This document shows positions 25,430 to 34,092 of a DNA stretch of 64,000 bases, piece by piece. This DNA is from Sphingomonas sp. RIT328. GTDB lineage: Bacteria > Pseudomonadota > Alphaproteobacteria > Sphingomonadales > Sphingomonadaceae. Within the stretch, counting starts at the first letter, position 1, and every line of letters begins with the position of its first letter. Position numbers and translations under genes: made by a program. The stretch lies in contig NZ_JFYV01000015.1 of the NCBI RefSeq assembly GCF_000632225.1, positions 1 through 64,000 of the forward strand, read 5' to 3'. Below the pieces are notes generated by a model that had not been told where the DNA came from, ran no database searches, and saw only the letters and a list, made by a program, of their open reading frames with translations.

Positions 25430-26640
25430 AGCAGGTGCGGCTCCGCGCGAAAACGGCAGGGCTCGACCGGTATAACGGCGCTGACCCCGGCCGGCGGCGG
25501 CGCGGCGCGCACCCTGTCGTAGATCGCCATGATCTGCCGGCCCACCGTGTGCCAGCTGTAGATCCGCCGGCATTCGATCAGCGCCGCGTCGGCAAGCCAA
25601 TGGCGCAGGCCCTCGTCGTTGACGAGGCGGGAGAGCGCGGCCGCCTGCGCCGCGACATCGCCCGGCTCGATCAGCAGGCCGTTCTCCCCGTCGCGGATGC
25701 AATCGACGACGCCGACCGACCGGCAGGAGAGGACCGCCTGTCCGCTCGCCATCGCCTCGAGGATCGTATTGGAGAAGCCCTCCGCATAGGTCGGCGAGAC
25801 GAAGACGTCGTGATCGCGATACAGGGCGGGAACGGTGTCGTAATCGGCATAGCCGCTGAAGGTCACGCGGTCGGCGAGGCCGAGGTCCGCGGCGAGCGTG
25901 CGGGCGGCGTCATAGTCGGGGCCGATCCCCGACACGGTGCACCGCCACTCGCCTTCGACGGCGCGCAGGGCGTGAAGCATGTCGAGCACGCCTTTGCGGC
26001 GATCGACGCGGCCGTGATAGAAAAGGCGGACCGGCCCGTCGGCAGGCCGCGGCGCTGCGGGCGGGGTAAAGCGCTCGGTATCGACCGCGCCGGGCACGAT
26101 CGTGAAGCGCGCCAGCGGTGTGCCGAGCCGCGCGTGCACCTCCTGCGCGAAGCTGGTGCCGCCGATCAGCAGCGCATTGGCGTGGGCGAGTACCCGCTCC
26201 ATCGCGATCCGGTGCGTGGTACAGCACGATCCCACCCAATGGCCGTCGCCGCCCTGGATCGAGACGACGCAGGGCAGGCCGAGCGCCTGCGCGGCGAGCA
26301 GGGTCGCCCAGCCGGTGGGATAGCCATATTGCGCGTGCAGCACGTCGAACGGCGCACGCGCATGTTCGGCGGTGATCGCCGCGACGATCGCGTCGACGTC
26401 CCGCTCGAAATCGCCGCCCGCCTGTTCGCCGAGCGCTTCCAGTCCGACGACGCGCACGCCCGCGACCGCCGGCGGCGGCCCGCCGCCGTAGACGCGCGCG
26501 CGCGCCGGATCGCCGTAGAATTGGCTGATCATCGTCACGTCGTGACCGGCCGCGACGAGCTGGCGCAGCAGGTTGATCGCATAGATCGACATGCCCGAGA
26601 TCGCGGGAAAGAAGCGGCGCGAGACGAAGCAGATCCTCAC
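25426..26640 (-). CDS. GT4-family glycosyltransferase, 404 aa
   Basis: A GT-B fold enzyme: N-terminal RICFVSRRFFPAISGMSIYA, a central VSIQGGDGHWVGSCC stretch, then RLFYHGRVDRRKGVLDMLHA and the retaining GT4 signature EGFSNTILEAMASGQ (E-x7-E). MshA, the GlcNAc-inositol phosphate synthase of mycothiol synthesis, is also GT4. I cannot claim orthology, but a donor sugar joined to an inositol made by the Ino1 of the same operon is plausible. The GTG at 26640 overlaps the TIM-barrel stop (GTGA). The longer open frame upstream is a shadow. Confidence 0.87.
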   Translation of the reverse strand: MRICFVSRRFFPAISGMSIYAINLLRQLVAAGHDVTMISQFYGDPARARVYGGGPPPAVAGVRVVGLEALGEQAGGDFERDVDAIVAAITAEHARAPFDVLHAQYGYPTGWATLLAAQALGLPCVVSIQGGDGHWVGSCCTTHRIAMERVLAHANALLIGGTSFAQEVHARLGTPLARFTIVPGAVDTERFTPPAAPRPADGPVRLFYHGRVDRRKGVLDMLHALRAVEGEWRCTVSGIGPDYDAARTLAADLGLADRVTFSGYADYDTVPALYRDHDVFVSPTYAEGFSNTILEAMASGQAVLSCRSVGVVDCIRDGENGLLIEPGDVAAQAAALSRLVNDEGLRHWLADAALIECRRIYSWHTVGRQIMAIYDRVRAAPPPAGVSAVIPVEPCRFRAEPHLL

Positions 26641-27467
26641 GCCGCGATCCCCCGCAGATAGGCGATCGACTGGGGAATCGCGGCATGCGCCCGCGGACTC
26701 TCCCGCGACAGCTCGACGCAGACGAGCCGGTCGAAGCCGATCGCCTCCAGCGCCGACAGCACCGCGGGCACGTCCATGTCCCCCTCGCCGAACGGCAGAT
26801 GGGTATGATCGCCGCGCCGCATGTCCTCGATCGCGACCGTGCCGATCCGGTCGGCATAGCGACGGATCGCTTCGGCGGGCTCGATGTCCTGCGTCACCAG
26901 GCAGTGGCCGGTGTCGAGCGCCAGCCGCAGGCGGGGATGACGCTCGGCCAGCGCCGCATATTCGCCGACCGTCTCGATCAGCATGCCGGGCTCCGGCTCG
27001 AAGCTCGCCTCGACGCCGACCGCCTCGGCATGGTCGAGGACGCGGTGGAGACCCTCGTCGAGCCACAGGCGCGCCTGCTCCCGCCCGACGCCGGGCTTCG
27101 GCACCCCGGCCCAGAAGGACATCGTCTCGCTGCCCAGCCGCGCCGCGACGTCGAGTGCGCGGCACAGGAAGGCGACGCGCCGGGCGCGCCCGTCCGCCGT
27201 CGCGGCGATCAGCGTGGGTTCGTGCTTGTCGCGCGGATCGAGCAGATAGCGCGCGCCGGTCTCGATCACGCTGCCCAGCGCGAGCCGGTCGAGCAGATCG
27301 GCGACGCGCGCCGACTCGCGCTCCCAATCGGGTGCGAAGGGATCGAGGTGGTGATGGTCCAGCGTCAGGGCGACGCCGGCATAGCCCGCGTCGGCGATCA
27401 GCCGCAGCGCATCGTCGAGCCGGTGATTGGCGGCGCCGTTGGTGTTGTAGGCATAGCGCAGGCTCAT
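26637..27467 (-). CDS. xylose isomerase-like TIM-barrel (sugar phosphate isomerase/epimerase), 276 aa
   Basis: The fold is indicated by SLRYAYNTNGAANHRLDDAL and the metal-site segments EASFEPEPGMLIET, RLALDTGHCLVTQDI, DHTHLPFGEGDMDVPAVL and RLVCVELSRESPRAH, providing the Glu, Asp/His, His and Glu ligands of this superfamily. Members isomerise, epimerise or dehydrate sugars and inososes (IolE, IolI, hydroxypyruvate isomerase). In this operon an inositol- or inosose-derived substrate is likely. ATG at 27467 overlaps the YcaO stop (ATGA). Confidence 0.87.
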   Translation of the reverse strand: MSLRYAYNTNGAANHRLDDALRLIADAGYAGVALTLDHHHLDPFAPDWERESARVADLLDRLALGSVIETGARYLLDPRDKHEPTLIAATADGRARRVAFLCRALDVAARLGSETMSFWAGVPKPGVGREQARLWLDEGLHRVLDHAEAVGVEASFEPEPGMLIETVGEYAALAERHPRLRLALDTGHCLVTQDIEPAEAIRRYADRIGTVAIEDMRRGDHTHLPFGEGDMDVPAVLSALEAIGFDRLVCVELSRESPRAHAAIPQSIAYLRGIAA

Positions 27468-28969
27468 GCCGGCGCTCCCCGCCAGCCGACGTGATGCGCC
27501 TCCGGCTCGCGATAGAGCGGGTAGAGCGGCCCGACGAGGCGATCCGCCGCCTCGGTATCGAACAGCGGATGGCCGAGGCGGTCGGCATCGGCGGCGGGCA
27601 GGCGGATGCGCTGCAACGCCGCCCCGGCCTCACCGAACTGGATCAGCGGCGAATCCATCGCCAGCAGCTTCTCGGTGTTGCGCGTGCCGATGCGGTAATA
27701 GCTCATCGTCTCGACCTCCATGCCGGGGACGATCACCTTGACCACGCTGACCGCGCGATCGTCGGGCGACATGTCGACGTAGAGGACGTCGAACCCCGCT
27801 GCCTCGACCGCGGCACGCGCGGCTGCGGCGCGGGCATGGCCGTCCGGCGCGGGCGCGGAGGGCAAAGCGGAGAAGGCGTGGCGCGACCGTTCGGAGAGGA
27901 CGCTGTCGCCGAGCCAGTCGCGCAGCGTCGCCGCATCCTGCCGCGTCCATTCCTGCATCGCGGTGAAGGCGCGCGGGTCGCTCGATTTCGCCGCGCCGCC
28001 GGCCTGCGCCATGAAGCGACGGACATAGCCATCCGGCGCGACGGTCTCGACCAGTGCGCGCGGGCCGTGGGCGAAGGCCTTGCGTGCGCGGCTGGCGGCA
28101 TATTCGGTCAGGCACTTGTCCAGCGCGGCGGTGCGATCGGGGTGGCAGGCCTCGCCGCACGCCGTCACCATGATCGGCGCGGCGGGTTCGCCGCGCGTAT
28201 CGACGCCGACGCAATAGAGATTGGGCAGACCATATTGGTCGGTGGCGAATTTCGGCATCGCGCGGATACCCGCCGCGTCGAACCGGGCGAGGATCGCCTG
28301 CGTCGCGGGCGGCAGCGGTTCGTCGAGATCGAGCATCACGCCCTGGTCGAGCGCGCGGAACAGCAGGCCGTTGCCGTCGCGCTGCAGGATCTCGCACAGG
28401 CCGTGGCCGATCGCCCAGTCGAGATCGGGACCGGCGCCCATACCGTTCGAGATGATCGTGGTGAACGGCACGTAGCCCGGCGCCAGTTCCTTCGACGAAT
28501 ACGCCGCGAGGTCGATCGGCACGAGCACGGTCGAGCCGTCCGCCCAGCGCTTCGCCTCGACCCAGTCGAGTTCGCTGTCCCAGTCGACCGGCGATCCCGC
28601 GGGCAGGCCGAGCGTCAGCGGGTCGGCGACCGCGCGGCTCCCGAGGGTACGGACGAGATCGGCGTAGCTGCCCCGCGTCTTCGCCCGGCGGGCGAGCGTC
28701 AGCGTCGGCCAGACCATCTCCGCGATCTCGCCGAGCCCGCCGAGGATCGCGGCCTCGTCGGTCGCGCCATAGCCGACGCCATAGGGCATGATCCCCGACA
28801 GGGCGGCATCATCCGGGAACAAAGCGACCACCCACACCGGCAGGCCGAGTCGGTCGAGCGCGTGGATCGGGAAGGCGACCACGTCGCCCTTGGGAAAGGC
28901 GGCGAGATACCGCTGCGCCGCGGGGCCGAGGTCGGCCGGCATTCCGGTCATTCGCGGGGTCGATGTCAC
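27464..28969 (-). CDS. stand-alone YcaO-family protein, 501 aa
   Basis: The YcaO nucleotide-binding pattern is visible in order: GYGATDEAAILGGLGEIAEM (Glu81, Glu84), SNGMGAGPDLDWAIGHGLCE (174-193), ILQRD, then GEACHPDRTAALDKCLTEYA and VVKVIVPGMEVETM. YcaO enzymes phosphorylate an amide oxygen with ATP, enabling attack by a Cys/Ser/Thr side chain or sulfide to give azolines, amidines or thioamides, mostly on peptides. This one has no fused ocin-ThiF, no TfuA partner, no proline-rich C-terminus and no visible precursor peptide nearby. Its GTG start overlaps the MBL stop (GTGA). A non-peptide substrate is inferred. Confidence 0.88.
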   Translation of the reverse strand: MTSTPRMTGMPADLGPAAQRYLAAFPKGDVVAFPIHALDRLGLPVWVVALFPDDAALSGIMPYGVGYGATDEAAILGGLGEIAEMVWPTLTLARRAKTRGSYADLVRTLGSRAVADPLTLGLPAGSPVDWDSELDWVEAKRWADGSTVLVPIDLAAYSSKELAPGYVPFTTIISNGMGAGPDLDWAIGHGLCEILQRDGNGLLFRALDQGVMLDLDEPLPPATQAILARFDAAGIRAMPKFATDQYGLPNLYCVGVDTRGEPAAPIMVTACGEACHPDRTAALDKCLTEYAASRARKAFAHGPRALVETVAPDGYVRRFMAQAGGAAKSSDPRAFTAMQEWTRQDAATLRDWLGDSVLSERSRHAFSALPSAPAPDGHARAAAARAAVEAAGFDVLYVDMSPDDRAVSVVKVIVPGMEVETMSYYRIGTRNTEKLLAMDSPLIQFGEAGAALQRIRLPAADADRLGHPLFDTEAADRLVGPLYPLYREPEAHHVGWRGAPA

Positions 28970-29781
28970 AGCGTCATCCTCTTTACGCCGGGCGCCCGCG
29001 CCAGCCCGTCGTCGAGCGCGCGCAGCGCCAGCGTCCGGTCGATGTCGGGGGCGAATTCGAACGGCGTCAGCACCGCGTCGAAGGCGAGCGGTTCGATTAC
29101 CGCGCGGTACCGGCGCAGCTCGGCATGGGTCAGCGGAATGTCCTTGTGGAACGCCTTGTGGCTGGAGATCGCGTAACTGCGTCCCTCGCCATCCTGGTCG
29201 ATCTTGAACATGTCGCCGCAGAACAGCCGCCGGCCGGGGGCATCGTAGAGGCAGGCCTGCCCCTCATAATGGCCGCCGACGTGATGGAGGGTATAGCCCG
29301 GCGCGAGTTCAAGCAGGTCGTCGAACGGGGCGGTGACGCGGAACGCCTTGGTCATGCGCAGATCGTCGCGCTGGATCGCGACGATCGCCGGATCGAAGCG
29401 GCGTTGCAGCTGGAACAGGGCGCCATAGCCGTGCGCATGGCTGGCCGACAGACAGGCGATGCCGCCCAGGGCGGCGATCTGCTCCAGCATCGCGTCCGAA
29501 TAATAAGGCGCCGCCTCGAAGGCGATGTTGCCGCCGTCCCGCACGATCAGCCAGCCGGTACCGGCGAGGCCGAGCACGGGACGGGTGGTGAATGCCCACA
29601 GCCCCGGCGCGACCTCGCGGCCGCCGCCGTCATGCGTCGCGGCGACCTCCGCCTCGGGCAGGAAGTGCCAGCCGTCCTCGGGCAGGTCGTTGCGCACGTC
29701 GCTGCACACCGGGCAGTCGGGCGGGGCGAAATGATGCTGCCAGAAGCCGCAATTGGCGCAGGCGAACCAGCTCAAAGCCAT
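28966..29781 (-). CDS. metallo-beta-lactamase-fold protein with N-terminal zinc ribbon, 271 aa
   Basis: An N-terminal zinc ribbon (CANCGFWQHHFAPPDCPVC; residues 8-26) precedes an MBL domain. The canonical HxHxDH reads SHAHGYGA, so the Asp and third His of the motif are replaced, while VGGHYEGQACLYD (third ligand) and RRLFCGDMFKID (bridging Asp) remain. The M2 metal site is therefore probably incomplete. The start, ATG at 29781, overlaps the oxidoreductase stop by 10 nt. Hydrolysis, oxidation or sulfur chemistry on the operon's product is possible but undetermined. Confidence 0.82.
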   Translation of the reverse strand: MALSWFACANCGFWQHHFAPPDCPVCSDVRNDLPEDGWHFLPEAEVAATHDGGGREVAPGLWAFTTRPVLGLAGTGWLIVRDGGNIAFEAAPYYSDAMLEQIAALGGIACLSASHAHGYGALFQLQRRFDPAIVAIQRDDLRMTKAFRVTAPFDDLLELAPGYTLHHVGGHYEGQACLYDAPGRRLFCGDMFKIDQDGEGRSYAISSHKAFHKDIPLTHAELRRYRAVIEPLAFDAVLTPFEFAPDIDRTLALRALDDGLARAPGVKRMTL

Positions 29782-30767
29782 GATCGGGCCTCTCCGTAGG
29801 CGCTGTCGAACAGCCGCATCAGCGCGAGGTCGCGCGTCATCGAGAAGTCGTGCGGCGCGCCCGATGCCGCCCGCATGAACGCCTTGGCCTGTGCCGTGAA
29901 GGGCGACGTCGCGGCATCGAAGGCGATCGGCGTCTCGTCGCCGGTCGTCGCGCAGCGCCGCACCAGCGTGCCGCCCGCGGTCTGCCCCATCGTGTCGGTG
30001 GCGACGAGCAGACCACGCTCGCCGAGCACCTCCAGCCGGCGGCGCGGCAGGACCTCGGCGCAATTGTAGGCGACGTGGCTCTGGAAGAGCACGCCGCTCG
30101 CCGTCACCCCGGTCAACATGCCGCCGTCGTCGACCGGATAGGCGTGGATCCGCCGTTGCAGCGCGATCGACAGCCGCACCAGCGGCTCGTCGAGCAGGCG
30201 CTGGCACAGATCGAGGCCGTGCAGCGCCAGATCGATCACCGCGCCGCCGCCCGCGCGCACCGGATCGGCGCGCCAATTGTCATGCGCCCCGCCGTCGGGC
30301 GTCCAGGCCGGATCGACCCAGCAAGCGTAGACGATCCGCACCGCGACCGGCCGCCCGATCCCATCCTCGGCGATCACGCGCGCGAGCGCGTCATGCGCGG
30401 GATGGTGACGCTGATCGAAGGCGGTGCCGTAGAGCATGTCGCCCGACACCGCCGCCGCCATCGCCTCCGCCTGATCGAGCGTCGCGGCGATCGGCTTCTC
30501 GCACAACACCGGCACGCCCGCCGCGGCGCAGGCGCGCACCGGATCGAGATGCGCGTCGTTCGGCGTCGCGACATAGACGAGGTCGCAGGCGCCCGCGGCG
30601 AGCATCTCCGCCACGCCGTCGAACACCGCCAGACCCTGCGCCTCCGCGCGCGCTCGAGCGGTGGGCGACGGGTCGGCAATGGCGGTGACCCGGCCGCCGG
30701 CCGCGGCGATGCCGGGCGCCATATAGTCGCGTGCCACCCAGCCATATCCGGCGATGCCCCAGCGCAT
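29772..30767 (-). CDS. Gfo/Idh/MocA-family NAD(P)-dependent oxidoreductase, 331 aa
   Basis: The Rossmann start MRWGIAGYGWVARDYMAPGI, VPVLCEKPIAATLDQAEAMA (catalytic Lys in EKP) and GGGAVIDLALHGLDLCQRLL (Asp/His pair) define the family, which includes inositol 2-dehydrogenases. With Ino1 upstream, oxidation of an inositol or glycosyl-inositol hydroxyl is a reasonable inference. ATG at 30767 shares one base with the methyltransferase stop (TGATG). Length is normal. Confidence 0.9.
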   Translation of the reverse strand: MRWGIAGYGWVARDYMAPGIAAAGGRVTAIADPSPTARARAEAQGLAVFDGVAEMLAAGACDLVYVATPNDAHLDPVRACAAAGVPVLCEKPIAATLDQAEAMAAAVSGDMLYGTAFDQRHHPAHDALARVIAEDGIGRPVAVRIVYACWVDPAWTPDGGAHDNWRADPVRAGGGAVIDLALHGLDLCQRLLDEPLVRLSIALQRRIHAYPVDDGGMLTGVTASGVLFQSHVAYNCAEVLPRRRLEVLGERGLLVATDTMGQTAGGTLVRRCATTGDETPIAFDAATSPFTAQAKAFMRAASGAPHDFSMTRDLALMRLFDSAYGEARSWL

Positions 30768-31879
30768 CACCAGCGCTCCGGCAGATCGACGAGCCGGCGC
30801 AGCCGGGCGGCGTCGGGGGTCGGTACAGCCGCATCCGGCTGCGCCCACAGGCAGCCCTTGCCATATTCGTCGCGATAGCGATCGGACGGCCACACCGCCC
30901 CATGCGGACCCAGTAACGGGTTGGGGCGCAGCGTCGCGCCGGGGAGCGGCATCGCCAGGCCGCCGTCGACGGGGCGGGCGGGGGCGTCGCCATGCCGCTC
31001 GACCAGCGACCAGGCCTCGACGTCCGTATCCGCCACCCACCCGACCGGGCCCGGCGCGGTCCGTCGCATCAGCGCGTCGAGCAGGGTGCGTTCATCGTAG
31101 ACGATCGCGTCGGCGAAAATCGTTTGCCATGCGTCCGTGCGTCGCGCCGGTCCCTTGGCGCCGCCGGCATAGTCGAGATTGTGGAGATGGCTGATCGCCA
31201 GCACGCCGCCCGGTGCGACCGCGGCGCGCAGGCTGTCCGCCACGCGCGGCTGATCGGGCAGGAAGTAGAAGGCGTCGTGACAGGTGACGAGATCGAAGCG
31301 CGCATCGGCGATCGGCCACGGCGCCGCCGCATCGAACACGACGTAATCGGCCGCCGGCGCTACCCAGTTCTTGGCGAGCCAGCATTTGGCGAACACGACG
31401 TCGGCGCCGGTGCACGCGACCCCGCGGGCGGTCAATTCGCGGAGGTAATGGCCGATACCGCAGGCGAGTTCGAAGGCGGTGGCGGGGGCCTGCCAATGCG
31501 CTTCCACCAGCGCGAGGCCGGCGAGATAGGTCGGATCGCTCCAGCGATAGGCGAAATAATCCGCCACCGGCCCCAGCCGCAGCAAGGCCATCGCCTCGCG
31601 CAGCGTCAGCTCGTCGCGTCGGCGGACCAGTTGCTTGAGCTCGCCGAGGTCGGTCGCCGGGCCGGTCCACCAATCGTCCTGATCGGTCAGCAGCGCGACG
31701 AGCGCATCGTCCGGACAGCCGGCATCGAGATGGTCGAGCGCGACCGAAACCAGCCCCTCGCTGTCGGTGCGCAGATAGGCGATGCCGTCGACGACCGGCC
31801 AGCGCTCGCCCGGCGCGGTCAGCGAATGGGGCGTGTCCGCGACGAGCAGGCGGCCGGTGACGGGCGAACGATAGCTCAC
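30767..31879 (-). CDS. SAM-dependent methyltransferase with N-terminal Trm112-like segment, 370 aa
   Basis: An N-terminal segment SYRSPVTGRLLVADTPHSLT, then WPVVDGIAYLR, resembles a Trm112/YbaR-type domain without cysteines. The class I methyltransferase core shows motif I in AFELACGIGHYLRELTARGV, then FDLVTCHDAFYFLPDQPRVA and APGGVLAISHLHNLDYAGGA. The C-terminal 100 residues are unassigned. The substrate is probably an intermediate of this operon. GTG at 31879 overlaps the HD gene stop (GTGA). Confidence 0.85.
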   Translation of the reverse strand: MSYRSPVTGRLLVADTPHSLTAPGERWPVVDGIAYLRTDSEGLVSVALDHLDAGCPDDALVALLTDQDDWWTGPATDLGELKQLVRRRDELTLREAMALLRLGPVADYFAYRWSDPTYLAGLALVEAHWQAPATAFELACGIGHYLRELTARGVACTGADVVFAKCWLAKNWVAPAADYVVFDAAAPWPIADARFDLVTCHDAFYFLPDQPRVADSLRAAVAPGGVLAISHLHNLDYAGGAKGPARRTDAWQTIFADAIVYDERTLLDALMRRTAPGPVGWVADTDVEAWSLVERHGDAPARPVDGGLAMPLPGATLRPNPLLGPHGAVWPSDRYRDEYGKGCLWAQPDAAVPTPDAARLRRLVDLPERW

Positions 31880-32808
31880 GCCAGACCTGCGTCCGCCAGG
31901 ATGCGGTCGTGAAACGCCTTGACCGGGCCATCGTGGACGAGCCCGTACTCATCGAGCACGATCCCCATCGACAGGCGCGCGGCGCGCATATGCTGTTCGA
32001 TCTCGAGGACGCGATCGAGCACGTCCGCGACGTGGAAGGCGCGCGCCTCCGGCGTCTGGTCGCCGGCGATCGGCGCCAGCGCCTCGCGTATCGTCTCGGC
32101 CAGCGCCGGATTGGCCGCGGCGAGTTCGTCGAGGCTGGCCTCTCGCGCCCGCTCGATCACCGCCTCCAGCAAATCACCGAGCAGCATCTCGCCGGAGTAA
32201 CCGCTGTCCGGCATGTCGGCATTGTGCAGGTGATGCGCCATGCCGGCGAGGAAGACGCGCACCGGATCGGCGCCGTGCCACGGGCTCGCCAGCACGCCGT
32301 AGACCGCGACCATCAGGCAGTGTTCGGCATGGTTCTCGGCCGGCTGCAAAACGATGCGCGGTGCGCCGGGGCAGGTCACGCCGGCGCGCGGCTGGCGCGC
32401 CAGCTTGCCGACGAAGGCCGGCGTGGCGCCCGGCGTCGGCCTGCCCTGCGTTAAGGCCCGACGCAGCCGCGCGCGCAGCGACGGATCGAGATCCGCCGTC
32501 ATCGCGTCGAAGGCGCGGGCCAGCACGTCGACCGCGCCGTCTCCCGCGCCGAGCGCTTGCAACGCGGCCAGATCGAGGTCGCCCAGCCGCGCCGATACCA
32601 GCGCCGCGCCGACGACCTGCGCCATCACCTGTGCCGGGGCGTCGCCGCGGACCAGTGCGGCCCAGCCGGAGACGAACAGGCGCTCGGCGATCGATCCCGG
32701 CGCCGTGGCAGAATGAATCCGCTTCAGGTCGCCGAGTTCGCGGAAGAGGGGGAGGGCGGCCGGCGAGAGCCTATCCGCCCCCGCCGCGTCCGCCGCCATC
32801 AGGCTCAC
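31876..32808 (-). CDS. HD-fold protein with non-canonical metal motif, 310 aa
   Basis: The core reads QPAENHAEHCLMVAVYGVLA, then FLAGMAHHLHNADMPDSGYS and later ARAFHVADVLDRVLEIEQHM. This is the H ... HD ... D layout of HD-domain metalloproteins, but the expected His-Asp pair is His-His (AHHLHNAD). HD proteins are phosphohydrolases or, in a minority (myo-inositol oxygenase, PhnZ), diiron oxygenases. With Ino1 directly upstream, dephosphorylation of an inositol phosphate or oxidation of an inositol derivative are the two leading options. GTG at 32808 overlaps the ino1 stop (GTGA). Confidence 0.75.
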   Translation of the reverse strand: MSLMAADAAGADRLSPAALPLFRELGDLKRIHSATAPGSIAERLFVSGWAALVRGDAPAQVMAQVVGAALVSARLGDLDLAALQALGAGDGAVDVLARAFDAMTADLDPSLRARLRRALTQGRPTPGATPAFVGKLARQPRAGVTCPGAPRIVLQPAENHAEHCLMVAVYGVLASPWHGADPVRVFLAGMAHHLHNADMPDSGYSGEMLLGDLLEAVIERAREASLDELAAANPALAETIREALAPIAGDQTPEARAFHVADVLDRVLEIEQHMRAARLSMGIVLDEYGLVHDGPVKAFHDRILADAGLA

Positions 32809-33986
32809 GCGCGCGTGCCGTTCAACCAGGTGTCGAGGATCAGCTGCTGTTCGGGCACGCCGTGCACCGGATCACCCGCGCCCTGCGTCTGCGGCAGCTT
32901 GAAGAACAGGCCCATCTGCTCCTGCACGCCGCCCTCGCCGCGCTGCTGCGCGAGGTCGAGGCAGCGCGCGATCTCTATCGCGAGCGGCGCCGCCAGGATC
33001 GAGTCCTTGCAGAGGAAGTTGAGCTTGAGCTGCATCTTCTGGCCCATGAAGCCGGTCAGGTCGATATTGTCCCACGCTTCCTTGTCGTCGCCGCGCGGCC
33101 GGTAATAATGGATCATCACGATATGATCCTCGACCGGATAGCCGAGGATGGAGTTGAGCACGCTGCCCTTGGTGCCGAGCTTCGATTGCAGCGACTTGGG
33201 ATCGTCGAGCGCGAGACCGTCCGAATTGCCGAGGATGTTGGTCGAGAACCAGCCGTCGACATGCAACGCGCGGTCGCGCAGCGCCGGGGCGATCACCGTC
33301 TTCATGAAGGTCTGGCCGGTCTTGCCGTCCTTGCCGGCGATCGGCACGTTGCGTTCCGCCGCCAGCGCGGCGAGCGGCGCGACGTCTGCCGCGACCGAGG
33401 GCGTGAAATTCGCGTAGGGCGTGCCCGCGTCGATCGCCGCATAGGCGTAGAGCATCGCCGGACTGATCGCGGCATCGTCGGTATCGAGCCCGCGCTCAAA
33501 CCCCTCGAGCGATTGCAGCGCCGCCTCCGCGAAGTCCGGCACGCGCTCGGTCGAGGCGAGGTTGACGACGACCACCCGGTCGAGCTGGCGGTCCGCGGCG
33601 AAGCGCTTGAGATCGTCCTGGATCTGGCGAACCGCCGCCCGATGACCGCTGGCCAGCTTGTTGCCGCCGTCGATATTCGCGCAATAGCCGGTCGAGCCGG
33701 CCGCTTTCCAGGCGCGCATGTCGTTGAGCGCGGAGGCGCCGTCGGCGAGCTCTTTCTCACCGATCACACCGTGGCGCAGCGCCAGCGTGCCGAGCGTCTC
33801 CTCGGATAGGTCCCAGCCGCCAAATTCGAGATCGCGATAGGCGATCATCCCGGCGATGTCGCGATGCGCGAGCGGCAGGCCGTCGAAGCTGTTCGACCCC
33901 GCCTTGATCATCTCGATCCCGGCGATCGCCGTCGTCGCCACCGCGCCGCCGACCCCGACGATCGCCACACCCAAACGTTCCGCCAC
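32805..33986 (-). CDS. ino1: myo-inositol-1-phosphate synthase, 393 aa, first gene of the nine-gene operon
   Basis: Converts glucose 6-phosphate to myo-inositol phosphate with NAD. Visible family motifs are GVAIVGVGGAVATTAIAGIE (NAD loop), IAGKDGKTGQTFMKTVIAP (catalytic lysines), DGWFSTNILGNSDGLAL and KLNFLCKDSILAAPLAIEIA. The length matches bacterial/archaeal Ino1. GTG at 33986 follows GGGGACGATAA. It opens the operon, so inositol supply is built into the pathway. The 154-bp gap upstream carries two Crp/Fnr-like boxes. Confidence 0.92.
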   Translation of the reverse strand: MAERLGVAIVGVGGAVATTAIAGIEMIKAGSNSFDGLPLAHRDIAGMIAYRDLEFGGWDLSEETLGTLALRHGVIGEKELADGASALNDMRAWKAAGSTGYCANIDGGNKLASGHRAAVRQIQDDLKRFAADRQLDRVVVVNLASTERVPDFAEAALQSLEGFERGLDTDDAAISPAMLYAYAAIDAGTPYANFTPSVAADVAPLAALAAERNVPIAGKDGKTGQTFMKTVIAPALRDRALHVDGWFSTNILGNSDGLALDDPKSLQSKLGTKGSVLNSILGYPVEDHIVMIHYYRPRGDDKEAWDNIDLTGFMGQKMQLKLNFLCKDSILAAPLAIEIARCLDLAQQRGEGGVQEQMGLFFKLPQTQGAGDPVHGVPEQQLILDTWLNGTRA

Positions 33987-34092
33987 TTATCGTCCCCGCC
34001 AACACCCGATCGGGCCAGTGGGGCGGAAAGGTCGGGGCGGATGCCCCCGTTCCCGCGTTTCGCGCGAACCGGAAGATATTCGGCGCTGGCGA

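Noticed and set aside
27464..28969. Interpretation as an ordinary RiPP cluster
   Set aside because: No precursor peptide, leader-binding domain, peptidase or dedicated exporter was found in or next to the operon.
24740..33986. Interpretation as a mycothiol operon
   Set aside because: Ino1, GT4 and PIG-L fit, but no MshC cysteine ligase or MshD acetyltransferase is present, and YcaO and other genes do not belong to that pathway.
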